DNA of 64,000 nt, from positions 14,063,001-14,127,000 of the forward strand of contig CM075778.1 in NCBI GenBank assembly GCA_037974665.1, read 5' to 3'. A program made the position numbers and the translations under genes. This DNA is from Ehretia macrophylla (taxonomy: Eukaryota > Streptophyta > Magnoliopsida > Boraginales > Ehretiaceae). The notes under the pieces are model-generated. The model was not told the origin of the DNA, ran no database searches, and saw only the letters and a program-made list of their open reading frames with translations. Shown here piece by piece: positions 1 to 12,603 of this stretch (its first letter is position 1; the number at the start of each line of letters is the position of its first letter).

Positions 1-1264
1 TATTGGCCCCAATAACTTTTAAAGGCCAATTACACCATTATTAACTCCTTAACAATTCAAGAGAAACAAAATATTATTGTTAACATTTTAACAATTCAAG
101 AGAAAACTAAATGCAATTGTTAACATTTTAACAACTCAAGAGAAACTAAATCAAGCTCAATAGAAAAACCATTCACCGTGCTCTATTGTGTGTGACTTTC
201 TAGATTCACCGCTATATAGCATTGAAGAAATGTTGAACACTTTCAATATTAATCAAACTATTCGATTTGTTTAGAGAATATCTCTCGTCATTCTCAAAAC
301 ACCTTCAAAGTTCTTGAGTGACGTTCTAGCTTCTAACGTATCAAGACAGTTTATAAAGCAATGAAATCTTATTCAAGTGAATCTATTTATGGTCACCGAT
401 TATCGTGCAATCCAATCCTTCCATTAATTGTCCCGTCGAGAAAGAACCATGATTCGATTAAGTTCATAAACTCGATACCATGCATGGATCTAATTGGTGT
501 AACGAGAGATGGCACATGGAAAACTCATTCTCCATCATTCACACCTCGGCCAAGGATTTCCTCATTAAACAACCAAGCTTAGATCGCATAGGACATCGTC
601 TCATGCTAGAGGTTAATGGATCCTATCTTGACCACTACCTGTCAATAACTATACCAGATGAATGAAACTACAAGAGAACGTATCTCATCTCGTTTGTCGA
701 GACAGGCATTATCTAAACACTTGAATCAAACCCCAATACATATGACAGCCGTAATGTCTCAAGTCTAAGGATTACATGCACAATCACAACGAATAATAAA
801 TTATTAATCTGAAGTCATGTAATTGGTTATTCACGTCACATTCAGTGATCTATTCAACTAATAGTCACCCACATGTTTGTTAATAGCATCCCTATGCTAT
901 TATGGCACGTGACTTACCATCATTTACCATTAACATCCCTATGTTAATCAAATGTAACAACACATGTGATAGTCCGTAATAGATTATAGAAGTCCCGATT
1001 AAATAATCTAAGGACTATGAATACTTTAAGTATTTATCATATTAAGGGAATATGCCAACATATTCTAAACTCTTTTAGAATACATTTCTCTAATGAAAAT
1101 ACTAGGGACTCATTCATACACAGAAAGAATGAGAATATGAATGTCCTAAATATGTCAATATGAAAACACACATATAGACACGAATGCCATAATATACAAG
1201 TTAATGTCAAAATGCCTCCAATATATGTCATCCAAATATGTAGCATTAGGGCATATTTCTAACA
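1..1264 (-). mobile_element. Copia-like 3' LTR, left part outside window
   Basis: This stretch repeats, with few changes, at 7453-8709, so it is one LTR of a pair; its remaining part lies before base 1. Read on the minus strand it begins TGTTAGAAATATGCCC at 1264 and is preceded by a purine tract, so it is the 3' LTR of a minus-strand element. Known Copia elements have this PPT and LTR start. The short ORFs at 361-665 and 1037-1246 are chance openings within LTR sequence. No target duplication can be checked because the outer end is missing. Confidence 0.85.
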
Positions 1265-1277
1265 ATCTCCCACTTGC
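1265..1277 (-). other. Polypurine tract of the left Copia-like element
   Basis: The minus strand reads GCAAGTGGGAGAT directly before the 3' LTR start at 1264. This is the usual PPT form of plant Copia elements, where plus-strand DNA synthesis is primed. It fixes the orientation of the element. Confidence 0.75.
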
Positions 1278-4200
1278 ACTAATGTTATGTTACATAGTAT
1301 TAGCAGCACATACAATGGTAACTCATATCCATCTTCTCAAAACAAGGACATAGTTGTGACTGATTCATAGCTACGGTTAGTGGGTCAGCTACATCGAGAG
1401 ATGTGGCCGTTTTCTGCAAAGACATATCTCAATATGATTATTGGCTACAAATACAACGCATGAAGATGGAAACACCTTTCCAAATGTTTGGACATACAGT
1501 GAGACCTGGGTTCCACAAGCTTATGCAGTAGCTTCATATAGTCATAACGATGAAAGCATTACAACTTAACGGTAGGAACAATAAGCAACTTGTATGATTT
1601 CCTCGATCCAAATAACTTCTTTCGTAATATTACATATCACAAAAGACATAAGTTATGTAATGGAATCTACAGTTTTCTCAGAACCTTTCTAACTTACTGA
1701 GCTCCCACTACAAATAAACATGAACCCTAACATAGACATTCTATTATAAGATTCAGATTAAGAATCTAAACTAGTAAATCCATCACTACGAATTTATCTC
1801 CTCCATGAACTAAAATATATCTTTAGTGTTTCCTAAGTACTTAAGAATATACTTCAATTCTATCAACTATTCCCAAACCTAGATTGGACTGATATTTACT
1901 CGTAACACTTTACATTTTACGCAATATCAAGTCTTGTACATAGTATAACAAATATGAAGTTACTATAACTTTGAATACAAATTTGCTACGCAACTAGAGT
2001 TTCTTGAACACCTTCAAAAAATACTCTTTGTACAATCTAAAGAATATGCCGAGTAATCTCTTTGTACAATTCTCATAGCTACGAATTAACAAGATACGAA
2101 CGACAAGTTCTAAATTGAGAACATTTAATATAACTAGACTATAATTAATATTACAACACATATATCATCAACTATGATATCCAAGTCATCATTATTGCAG
2201 TCGTGGAAAAGTGGATGCGCTCCCACTATTCTTCTACAATCACAAGGTTCACCCACATTCTAAATGAAATCTAACTTTTTAATCTCATTTGAATTGGATG
2301 AAACAATTCCAAGAAAATTACTTAAAAATCCATAAGTGGATTTATTAAGTATGCACATATTACTCATATCCATAGATCGGAATCATCTATATAGTAATAC
2401 TAATGACTAGCATAATACAACAAGACTAAAGCAAAATAATTGGTAAAAAGACTTTATCATAGCCAACACTTTGCATTTGATGATATCTTTCAAAAACCAA
2501 TCTATCTATAAAAGGTCACTATCATTTTCCATTAACTTCAACCTTTATCTCGGAAATCAATATCCAGATTAAGTTAAAATATATGAAGTCTAATCAATAT
2601 GCTTTGCATTATATGGTTGCTTGGAGTCGATATCACATATATCATTTCTTTGTAAATTGTAGGATCTACTAATTGATTATTATCTCAAATACACAAACAA
2701 CTTTTGTGCATCCTCAAAAAAATATCCAAATATTCCTTTTAAGTATGAGATACACAACTAGATTTGCAAAGATCTTGTATGATGACACATTACAGACCTT
2801 ATTGAATAGATTCATTATTTTGGTCTAGGTGATTTTATAGCTTTTGAGGACACTTCTTCAATTTCCATTTTATTAGAAAGTAATATTTTCTTGAACAAAA
2901 CCTTTTCTTCAAGAAAGATTATTATCTAATAAATCAATACACATTGATCATTAAATGGAAATTATATCTTACAAAAACTAAGATATACTACAAAATTACC
3001 TTTAACCAAATCTCCTACTAGTCCGTACAAAACTTTTCAATAAAAGTTGGACAATCAAAATTAACACATTTAATCGTTGATTGCTTTCCAACTTATATCA
3101 AATATAAAGTTCTAGCAATAGTAGGGATTTACTATTCAATATAATATTAAATTAAGGAAAATATGACCCACAAATAAATAGAATGATTAGTTAACCTAAT
3201 CAACAAATGTACTATGCCCAACAAAGTATGGTTCTTCATTAAGAATATCCTATTTAATTGTGGTACACCGGACATTATTAATTTCGATACTATATCAAAA
3301 TTTTAAAATACTCAAATAAAATAGTACTTAAGTATTTTACCTTCATGATCTAATCATAAGGTACTAATACATTTTACTTCACGAGCCTATTCCAAAATAG
3401 CTCTACATATATCAACATGTACTAATCCAAACAATTTAGTAGTTCTAATCCTTTATCAAACAAAGGATGACTTGTTACCTTTCCAATAAATAAGATGCAT
3501 AAGTTGATCAAACCAACCTAATCATCATCTTATTATTAGAACAACCTAATCATGTGGAAACTACTATTGATTTGGATTATTTGAGTGATCTTAAAATTTG
3601 GTGGATGGTTATAACGGTTGACAATATGTTTACAATACATTCTTTCGTCCATATCAAGATAATAAAGACTACACCATAATGTGCTTTTACAAGCTTCAGG
3701 AATATACATTTTATTCCTAATATCATTTAGGTATAAACCTTAAAATATAAAATATGTCCAGAAGACATCCAAACAAATTGTGTTTAGCTAACGCAACAAC
3801 ATTTGTTTCATTTGCTAAAACTTAAAACATTCAACGCTTCCGAAAGTGCACTACTGAGATTAAGATTCAATCCTCGAACACATTCACTAATGTTTCACTA
3901 GAATCCATAAAGTAGTACCAATCACAATGAAAGAAGATTTATAATTTATAGTAGCTTTACAACCTTGACATTCAAGCTATAAAGATACTTTGGATTAAAA
4001 CCTCTTTTAATGTCTGGTTTTAAGGCTATGAAAACATCATTTACACATGCCTATACAATCCTTAATTTTCTTCTTAGATATGCTCCTACTAGCTAATAGA
4101 AATCATCTTTCTTTGTCTTTCTTCTTTGCATTACCACTAACTAAAGAAGAAATACAAAAGTGAGAATGAATTCCAATTATATCTAATACCATGCCATTGA

Positions 4201-4689
4201 ATATGCTTACCACACAACCCTTTGTTAGTTTAGAATCATATTCTTTACATCTTGTATACCCTTATGCAAACTATGAAAGAATACAAATCCTTTGCATATT
4301 TGTTTTGTTATACTTATCAACCATAAGTACTACAACTTTTTATTTTTGATACTTTATCAAGATAAAAAATAACGGAGCATGTAATTCTAAGACTTTATTA
4401 AGTTTCTAAGAACCATTCTTAGATGATAACGTTAATCAAAATTTTGGTCTGGTTGCGTGATATAAAGTCTAGTTAATTAAAATAATGGGTTCATTGTTGT
4501 AGCCATAAACGTATGCAGAAAATAAGATCTCAATTTGACATAAAACTTGTTAAAACATTTAATTTGACCTTTAATTAAATGATACCTCCCACTAATTTTA
4601 TCGATTCCCACACTTCCTAAATGAGATTGTGAATCTAATTAAAGACTCATTAGTAGGTGACCATAGTTCTCTTTAATATGGATACCCCT

Positions 4690-4896
4690 CAGCTTTGGTG
4701 CATTATTGGAATATACATACAAAGAGTTAGCAACGATTACTATCTATGTCACTATATAGGATATGGCCTTTAGCCCCTAAATCACTGTAATCTCAGCTTT
4801 GGTACATTATTGGAAACGTGATCTAGCTAGATTACATCCACCATCACAGTGTTGCGACAATTTGAATCCCAGACCTCAACTTTGGTACGTTATTGG
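4690..4896. repeat. Three spaced copies of a 20-bp motif in the LARD interior
   Basis: A motif of the form CARCTTTGGTRCRTTATTGG occurs at 4690-4709, 4794-4813 and 4877-4896, with spacings of 104 and 83 bases. The copies differ at only a few positions. They lie about 1.4-1.65 kb from the PBS, in what would be the 5' leader side of the minus-strand element. Function is unknown. Confidence 0.7.
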
Positions 4897-6330
4897 CCTC
4901 GTGATATTGGAACAACACAACATCACTATGCTTGCTAGGTAAATATAATACTTTCATGGAATATGTCTTCCTACCTTTAGGTTAGCCAAGACATACCCAA
5001 TCAAGCACATATAACTTAGGATAGTGGAGGGCAACGATAAACGCCTTTACCGATTTACAATCTAATATGTTTGCACATAGGAAGATTTTGAATTTAATTA
5101 GGTCTCACTTTGCACATTAGTTAATTTACAAGCATACATCACATATAGGCAAATAAATAAACATATATGCAAAATCATACATTATGGTGGATCATGGATT
5201 TGGACAATGAAACAAATCAAGACAAAAATAAAACCTAAACAAACACATCAACATGTCTTCTTTGGTCTTGTCTTCTTGATTTTCCTCAATGATCCAAAGC
5301 ACATCTAACTCTTTGAAAGTCTCCAATGGCCTTCTTGCAAACTTCTTATAGAAATTATATACATAATCCCTAACTACAAATTTCTCTCAATTGCAAGAAA
5401 ATAAAATGAGACTTATGTCCCAATTACATACTAATGAATGATAGAATTAGTTACAACGCCATATAATGAAATTACAACTAATTAACCATTCATTAACCAA
5501 GTCCATGATCAAATTCACTATCCAATGTCCAACATCACAATGTAAGATAAAACACATAAAGCATGGGATGATAGCATGTTTGCAATAAGTTTCATATCTT
5601 GAGATTTTAACATCTCATGTTAAACAACACAAAAGAACTAGATAAAACCAATTTTAAGTCCATACTTGTTGAATAAGGCCCAATGCAAATCCTTTGTTAA
5701 TTTCATGGCCCAATTTGAGTTCTTAGGCTCATTTTAATCTTCACTAATAAAAACAACCTCATCTAATCTTATTATACTAAAGCCCATTGATTTTTACGCC
5801 CATTGGACTTAACCAAAATCAAACCAATTAGTCTTGGCTTTTAAATTATGACCCATCATAAACCTGTTGCACATGCACCAACTATTTTGACTTGATTAGC
5901 CTATCCAAAGTTCTCCAAAAATTCTCAAATTTTGCAGAGATATATATTTTCGAGTATAGATAGTTTTAGAATCAAACGGAACTCAATTCAGAGTTAAATT
6001 GACTGAGTTATACCTCTCGGAACACAACTGCGCAAAACTATCTAGTCCAGCGCGAGAATCAGTGAACTTACTGATTTTGATTAATTTGAAACCATTAGCC
6101 ACGAAATTAGGAGATGCATTTTAGAGGATGAAATGTTCTACTATTTCTATAGCATAACATAACCAAAAATCAGCCCCAAACAACAACATTTGGTTTGCCA
6201 AAACAGTCACACAAAATCAGTGCACAGAAATTTTTCCAGAGATGTTGAAAACCTTTGCTTGTTCTTTTGTGCTCAAGACTTTAGAAACTTTAAGCATACA
6301 TATATGTAATCACATGAATCATCAAGACTT

Positions 6331-6342
6331 GCTTTGATACCA
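6331..6342 (-). other. Primer binding site, initiator tRNA-Met type
   Basis: The minus strand reads TGGTATCAAAGC two bases from the LTR end placed at 6345. This resembles the plant initiator tRNA-Met priming site TGGTATCAGAGC. Together with the PPT near 1270 it shows that the element is transcribed right to left. Confidence 0.75.
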
Positions 6343-6865
6343 CTTGAAGGATCTCATATATTTAGAGCTATGAACATTATCTAGCTAAGAATCGAGCTGA
6401 AGCATAACATGAAGTTCAAAACTTTCTGGAATTTCAAAGCATAATGTTCATATAAAACTCTAATCTTGACATCATGTGATTAACATATGAAAAACATATA
6501 TATAGCAAATATATATATTGACAAGAGATAGAACAAGATGATACCTCTTGAAGACAACTCATGGAAGGCATGAATTTGAAATTTTTCTCACTTGATGGAA
6601 GACACTACCTCTTGAAACCACAAGAGCTCTGATCGATCCACACGAGCAAAGAATGTCTTCTCCATCTTCATGACTGTTTTGTGCTAGCTTAACCATGGAA
6701 GATTTATGAGCTTGTTTGTGAAGAAGAGAGTAAAACCATTTCCTCATTCTTATGTTCTTCATGGCTGAGTTTTTTATGAAGAAGAAGAAGAAGAAGAAAA
6801 GACTTCTTCTTCTTTATCTACTTTATTTTTCAGCCATGTTTCTCTATCCTTGAAGAGTTGAAGAA

Positions 6866-7070
6866 GAAGACTTCTTCATCTCTTTCTTGTGTTCACCCGT
6901 GTAGAAGCAAGAGAGAAGAAGACAAGTCTCCTTCTTTTATTTTTCTTGTCTCTATTGGTCAAAGAGAAAGAAGACAAGTCTTCATTATATTAAGGTTGTC
7001 TTGTCTCTCTTGGTTGAAGAGAAAGAAGACAAGTCTTTCTTGTATTTTGTGGTCTTGTCTCTCTTGTTGA
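6866..7070. repeat. Imperfect tandem repeat, GAAGACAAGTCT core
   Basis: Three or so imperfect units of about 60 bp each carry AGAGAAAGAAGACAAGTCT followed by a T-rich stretch and CTTGTCTCTCTTGG. The AGACAAG and CTTGTCT parts are complementary, so each unit could fold back on itself. It is internal to the Copia-like LTR. Confidence 0.6.
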
Positions 7071-7098
7071 CTTTCTTGTAGGACAAAGAATATACATA

Positions 7099-7355
<257 letters not shown>

Positions 7356-8709
7356 GGCATTTAAATATTCAACCTAATCACCATTAGTTAAAATTATGAA
7401 AACAACCTTTTTCATATTTTCAAATTAGCCCCAACACTTAATAATAATTGCATATTGGCCCCAATAACTTTTAAAGGCCAATTACACCATTGTTAACTCC
7501 TTAACAATTCAAGAGAAACAAAATATTATTGTTAACATTTTAACAATTCAAGAGAAAACTAAATGCAATTGTTAACACTTTAACAACTCAAGAGAAACTA
7601 AATCAAGCTCAATAGAAAAACCATTCACCGTGTTCTATTGTGTGTGACTTTCTATATTCACCTTTATATATCATTGAAGAAATGTTGAACACTTTCAATG
7701 TTAATCAAACTATTCGATTTGTTTAGAGAATATCTCCCGTCATTCTCAAAACACCTTCAAAGTTCTTGAGTGACGTTCTAGCTACTAACGTATCAAGATA
7801 GTTTATAAAGCAATGAAATCTTATTCAAGTGAATCTATTTATGGTCGCCGATTATCGTGCAATCCAATCCTTCCATTAATTGTCCCGTCGAGCAAGAACC
7901 ATGATTCGATTAAGTTCATAAACTCGATACCATGCATAGATCTAATTGGTGTAATGAGAGATGATACATGAAAAACTCATTCTCCATCATTCATACCTTG
8001 GCCGAGGATTTCTTCATTAAACAACCAAGCTTACATCGCATAGGAGATCGCCTCACGCTAGAGGTTAATGGATCATATCTTGACCACTACCTGTCAATCA
8101 CTATACCAGACGAATGAAAATGTGAGATGACGTATCTCATCTCGTTTGTCGAAACAGGCATTATCCAAACACTTGAATCAAACCCCAATACATATGACAA
8201 CCATAATGTCTCAAGTCTAAGGATTACATGCACAATCACAACGAATAACAAATTATTAATCTGAAATCATGTAATTTGTTATTCACGTCACATTCAGTGA
8301 TCTATTCAACTAATAGTCACCCACATGTTTGTTAATCGCATCCCTATGCTGTTATGGAACGTGACTCACCATCATTTACCATTAACATCCCTATGTTAAT
8401 CAAATGTAACAACACATGTGATAGTCCGTAATAGCTTATAAAAGTCCCGATCAAATAATCTAAGAACTATGAATATTTTAAGTATTTATCATATTAAGAA
8501 AATATGCCAACATATTCTAAACTATTTTAGAATACATTTCTCTAATGAAAATACTAGGGACTCATTCATACACAGAAAGAAGGAGAATATGAATGTCTGA
8601 AATATGTCAATATGAAAACACACATATAGATACGAATGTCATAATATACAAGTTAATGTCAAAATGCCCCCAATATATGTCATCCAAATATGTAGCATTA
8701 GGGTATTTC

Positions 8710-10532
8710 TGTAATACCCTGATCCTATGACCTAACTCTCCAAGGGTAGCATTGTCCCAAGCGAGAAAGCGGACTCCAAGGGTAGCAATGTTCCAAGCGA
8801 GAGAGGGAATAGGAAACGGTGCTAGAGCATACCCAATACCGACCAGCCCGTTGCTGCCCAGCAAGGCCCATCGCAACCGCTTCTGACCATGGTTGCAACC
8901 AACGAGATGATACAAGACTTGACATGACACAACACAACACGACACGGCATGACACACATGTCACAACACTTATCAAATATGACCAACATACATTACAATC
9001 AATGCACAATCGAGTACAAAAATAATACAATTAAGGTAAAACATTAAGTAGTTAAAATACCAAGAATGATGCAACCCTCACCTTTACTAAGCTCCAAGAT
9101 ACGAGAAACAACTCAATGGATCAACCCTATCATGCAATAGAATATATATTTATCACAAGGATTCACATAGTTAACATTTATAACCGATATAACCAAGTTC
9201 ACATCATATAAGCATTTAACAATGTTTGGTCTATATATCATTCAACTAAGCAATATAGCCATGAAATGCAATGACAATCAATATAGGAAGCATATGGTGC
9301 AACATTTCAAGCTAACTCAAGTCTAATTGTCAATTTCAACTATTATGCCTAAAGTCAATATAAATTATGCGCCTATGAACTCATATGATAACCAAACTCG
9401 AAACCAACTTCACACCCCATTCAAGGACATTTTATGACCCACTTAAAAGCTACAAAATCCCGATTCTGCCCACGTTTACCCAAAAATCCTAATTTTCCTC
9501 TTACGATTTTACAAAGGAGCTATATCCCCTGAAACCCCAACTAATGCCATAAATGCACGGAAAGTGCTTCCATGACCTACTAAGACAAAACCCTAAATAA
9601 AAATGAGCAAATGGACAACTCCGTTTTTCGGCCCCGACTTCAATTAGGTCCATTTTCATGATTTTCTCAAAAAGCTCCTCAATTTTATTCCACATTATGT
9701 CAATCTAACATGCCAAGGACCTACACGAGCGAGGAATTCGAAATCCGAGACAAAATATTTTTTAGGTCATTTTCATGGCAAAAGTACTATTCAATCATAT
9801 TCTCCAAGTGCCATTTTCATTTTCAAGCATTCAACAAGTATTTTAAACCATCAAATATATTCTATGAAGTCATTAGAGCATATAAGAAGCAACAGAACAA
9901 GCATTAAACCACTACAATATTAGATCACAAAAATAATAGCACACACTTTAATTGAATTTAATACAAGAATGGAATGCACCCTTACCTCTTTTGAAGATCA
10001 AAGAATGGTCTTAAGGTCCTAAGGATGAAGCACAACCAATTTGGGAAGCAATGGAAGCAAGAATAAAGCAAGGAGCAATTTTTTTTTTGGAGAAGTTACT
10101 ATTCCCGTAACTCTTTTTTAACCATTTTTTTGACCCTTTTTTTTGTTTCTTGGCTTATAATGTTCTCATAAGATTGTCAAATGGTAGGTCAAGCAGTTAG
10201 GGAAATTTAGTACGGGTATATGGGTCACTTGGGTGATTAAATTTCAGCAAAACGAAATGCCAAAATTTTGAAAAATCTGAAAAAAAAATCCCGCTAGTAC
10301 TATTCATCAAACATTTCGTGAATTTTTTCTTATTGATCCCGATATGCAATACATGCACAGTCAGGGGTTATAGTCCCCTAAAAATATGTAGTATTTTATA
10401 AAAATATAAAATGCATGAAAAGAAATAGTTGAATTTATGAAAATATGAAAAAATAAAGTAATTAGCTAAGTTACATCTAAGTTAACCATTTAATGAATGC
10501 AATTAATGAAGTGCTGGGTTCGGGGTGTCACA
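8710..10532 (-). mobile_element. Truncated Tekay-like LTR
   Basis: Its right end, read on the minus strand, is a normal LTR start (TGTGACACCCCG at 10532). Near its left end, about 8712-8905, lies the conserved module found in the other Tekay-like LTRs of this window. In complete copies 600 bp or more follow that module, and here they are absent. The left edge is therefore a truncation joined to the Copia-like LTR and not an LTR terminus. No target duplication is visible. The ORFs at 8607-9907 are shadows. Confidence 0.65.
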
Positions 10533-10539
10533 TCCCTTC

Positions 10540-11084
10540 TGTAATGCCTCTGCTAAGCGAATACCCTGAAGGGCAGAGACCCACCAAGAACGTCACATAT
10601 GATGATATTGTCCGCTTTGGGTTACCACATTAGGCCCCTCATGGTTTTGTTCCTCATGTAGGCAAGCCACAAAGGGAACCAATACCCACTTGAAAACACA
10701 TTGTCACGATATAAGGGAGAGCCCTCCAATATATATCTAGCAGCCCAGCATCCTTGCCAATCGATGTGGGATATTACACCCGCCCCCCCTCAGGGACCCA
10801 GCGTCCTCGCTGGCTAACGACCGGGTTGGCTCTGATACCACATTCTGTAATGCCTCGGCTAAGCAAATACCGTGAAGGGCAGAGGCCCACCAGCAACATC
10901 ATATATGATGATATTGTTCGCTTTGGGTTACCACATTGGGCCCCTCACGATTTTGTTCCTCACGCAGGAAAGCCACAAAGGGAACCAATACCCACTTGAA
11001 AACACGTCATCACGATATAAGGGAGAACCTTCCACTATATATCTAGCAGCCCAGCATCCACGCCAGTCAATGTGGGATATTACA
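10540..11084 (-). mobile_element. TRIM retrotransposon (terminal repeat in miniature)
   Basis: Two direct repeats of exactly 239 bp (10540-10778 and 10846-11084) flank a 67-bp interior. Each runs TGTAATGCC to GATATTACA on the plus strand. The interior has a PBS (10827-10840) and a purine tract (10779-10795), both on the minus strand, so the element reads right to left. No protein is encoded, so reverse transcriptase must come from elsewhere. The repeats differ at roughly two dozen positions by eye, so the copy is old. The 5-bp flanks CCTTC and GGATG do not match, suggesting later rearrangement. Confidence 0.85.
10779..10845 (-). other. TRIM interior with PPT and PBS
   Basis: On the minus strand TGGTATCAGAGCCA (10827-10840), complementary to initiator tRNA-Met, lies five bases inside the right repeat. 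The G-run GAGGGGGGGCGGG abuts the left repeat. Practically the whole interior consists of these two priming sites. Confidence 0.85.
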
Positions 11085-12603
11085 GGATGAATGAAGGAGA
11101 GAGAGAGAGAGAGAGATAAATTTTTATTTTTCTTCTTGCTCTTACTCTGTAGATGGTGTTGTGTGGGGGGCGGTAAAGAAGACCTCTATTTATAGATATA
11201 AAATAGCCTTAGTAGTTAATCCAAGTTGAACTAGGATTTGGATTCTTGGCCTATAAGTTAATCTTATGTACCTTTGGACTTGGCTAGTCGAATAGTATAT
11301 GTAAACTACTAATCTCTTAGATCTCACGTGAACCATAGCCTAGATGGGCTAGGCACCGACTTGGCTCAAGCTTGGTTAATCTATGTATTATTTTTCTAAT
11401 TAATTATTTACTAGTTTCCAAATTGTGCTCAACTTATCCAAATAGGAAACACTCCTAAGTAGGATACTTAGTTACAATTGGATACTTTAATTTAGTAATT
11501 CTAAATACAAAATAAGTAACTAGAAAACTTTAACATACATCTAAAAGGAAATAGGCTAGAAGAGGGACCAAAAGGCATAAACAACTTAGCTACTAAGAAG
11601 ACCAAAATGTCCCTACTAACCCCATAACACATTTAGGCTTTTCAACTTTGACTTATTCCACTAAAAAGTCATGGCTACACTTCAAGATGTTTACTGCTGA
11701 ATGTAGAAGCTTGTTATACCATGTATGACCTTTGTCTTCGACCTACTAAGTAGAATGACCAAAATACCCTTCCATGTAACACTTACAAACAAGAAAGACT
11801 TTCACTGTACTATCTCTTTGTTGATTGCGTATTTTTCTTGAGACATCTAAATCCTTTAAGTAACCATCATTCAGATAGAAAATACTTGATCTAGGAGCGA
11901 CCCTCAAGCCAGATATCTGATATACTCCTAGAGTATACCATTAAACTTAGATTTGGATGATCTATTGGATAATCAGAAGGAAGCGATTACTCCGTCACGT
12001 GACAGCATAGTGACTATATTGCATATGCATATTCCAATTAGTCCAACCCATATGCCCAAAACATGGAGCTATTGATCCACAATCGAGGCTCACCCATAAT
12101 GCATCAAAGCACATAAACCTAATTTCGTCAGTTCATGCACATATGTTCAAAATTAAGAGTAATGATCACTTAGTAGCATAAGGTATATATTGATCTCTAT
12201 CTTTGATAGCACATCTTAAAGAGATCATACCTAAGTGGTCTGTTCAATGTGTGACACACACACTAGTGTGACTTAGTCTGGAATCCTACCAATGACCAAG
12301 GCAGATCACTCTTCACAGGAGATTAACTCACTATAACCTAAACTTTGATAAAGTACCCAACTCCATCAATCGGTTATCAACTGATTCTAGAACCAAGTGT
12401 CTACGACTTAGACCTTCTACGCTCGAACACTGTGTGCCTAAGTCATACACTATGGATCAAAGGCCTTTATACAAAGCAATTACACATAAAGTAAGACAGA
12501 GAGAGTATGCAAGAATGTATTCATAAATTAACGATCACAATATGCATTCATTATCATTGAAATATCACGTGCTAGTTGTCTTTAGGGCATACTAATCCCA
12601 ACA
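11085..12603 (-). mobile_element. Copia-type LTR (solo or remnant)
   Basis: The right edge reads, on the minus strand, TGTTGGGATTAGTATGCCC, a typical Copia LTR start, and abuts LINE coding sequence at 12604. A minus-strand TATA box (TATAAATAG, 11186-11194) sits about 100 bp from the left edge, followed downstream by a CT-rich stretch, as expected for U3-R-U5 order. No PBS or second LTR was found, so it is a solo LTR or a fragment. The left edge at the TRIM is not clean and no target duplication is seen. Confidence 0.6.
11186..11194 (-). promoter_or_regulatory. TATA box in Copia-type LTR
   Basis: The minus strand reads TATAAATAG inside CTATAAATAGAGG. Its distance from the LTR start at 12603 (about 1.4 kb of U3) and the short R-U5 left of it fit an LTR promoter. 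Confidence 0.5.

Larger units (their letters stand above)
1265..6344 (-). mobile_element. Non-coding interior of a Copia-like LARD
   Basis: Five kilobases between PPT and PBS hold no ORF above background in any frame. I see no CCHC knuckle, protease, integrase or reverse transcriptase motif on the minus strand, where they should lie. The region is strongly AT-rich. The layout (long LTRs, correct priming sites, long interior without genes) fits a large retrotransposon derivative that depends on proteins made elsewhere. The alternative is a coding element decayed beyond recognition by eye. A six-frame protein search against Copia pol would settle this. Confidence 0.6.

Noticed and set aside
8710..8720. 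TGTAATACCC as the start of a complete LTR at 8710
   Set aside because: It resembles the LTR edge TGTAATACCC of other families, but the following GATCCTATGACCTAAC corresponds to the interior of the shared module. The LTR is truncated there, and no target duplication exists.
10540..11084. Possible Cassandra-type TRIM carrying 5S rRNA
   Set aside because: I see no 5S-like internal promoter boxes in the 239-bp repeats; the two-site interior is shared by all TRIMs.
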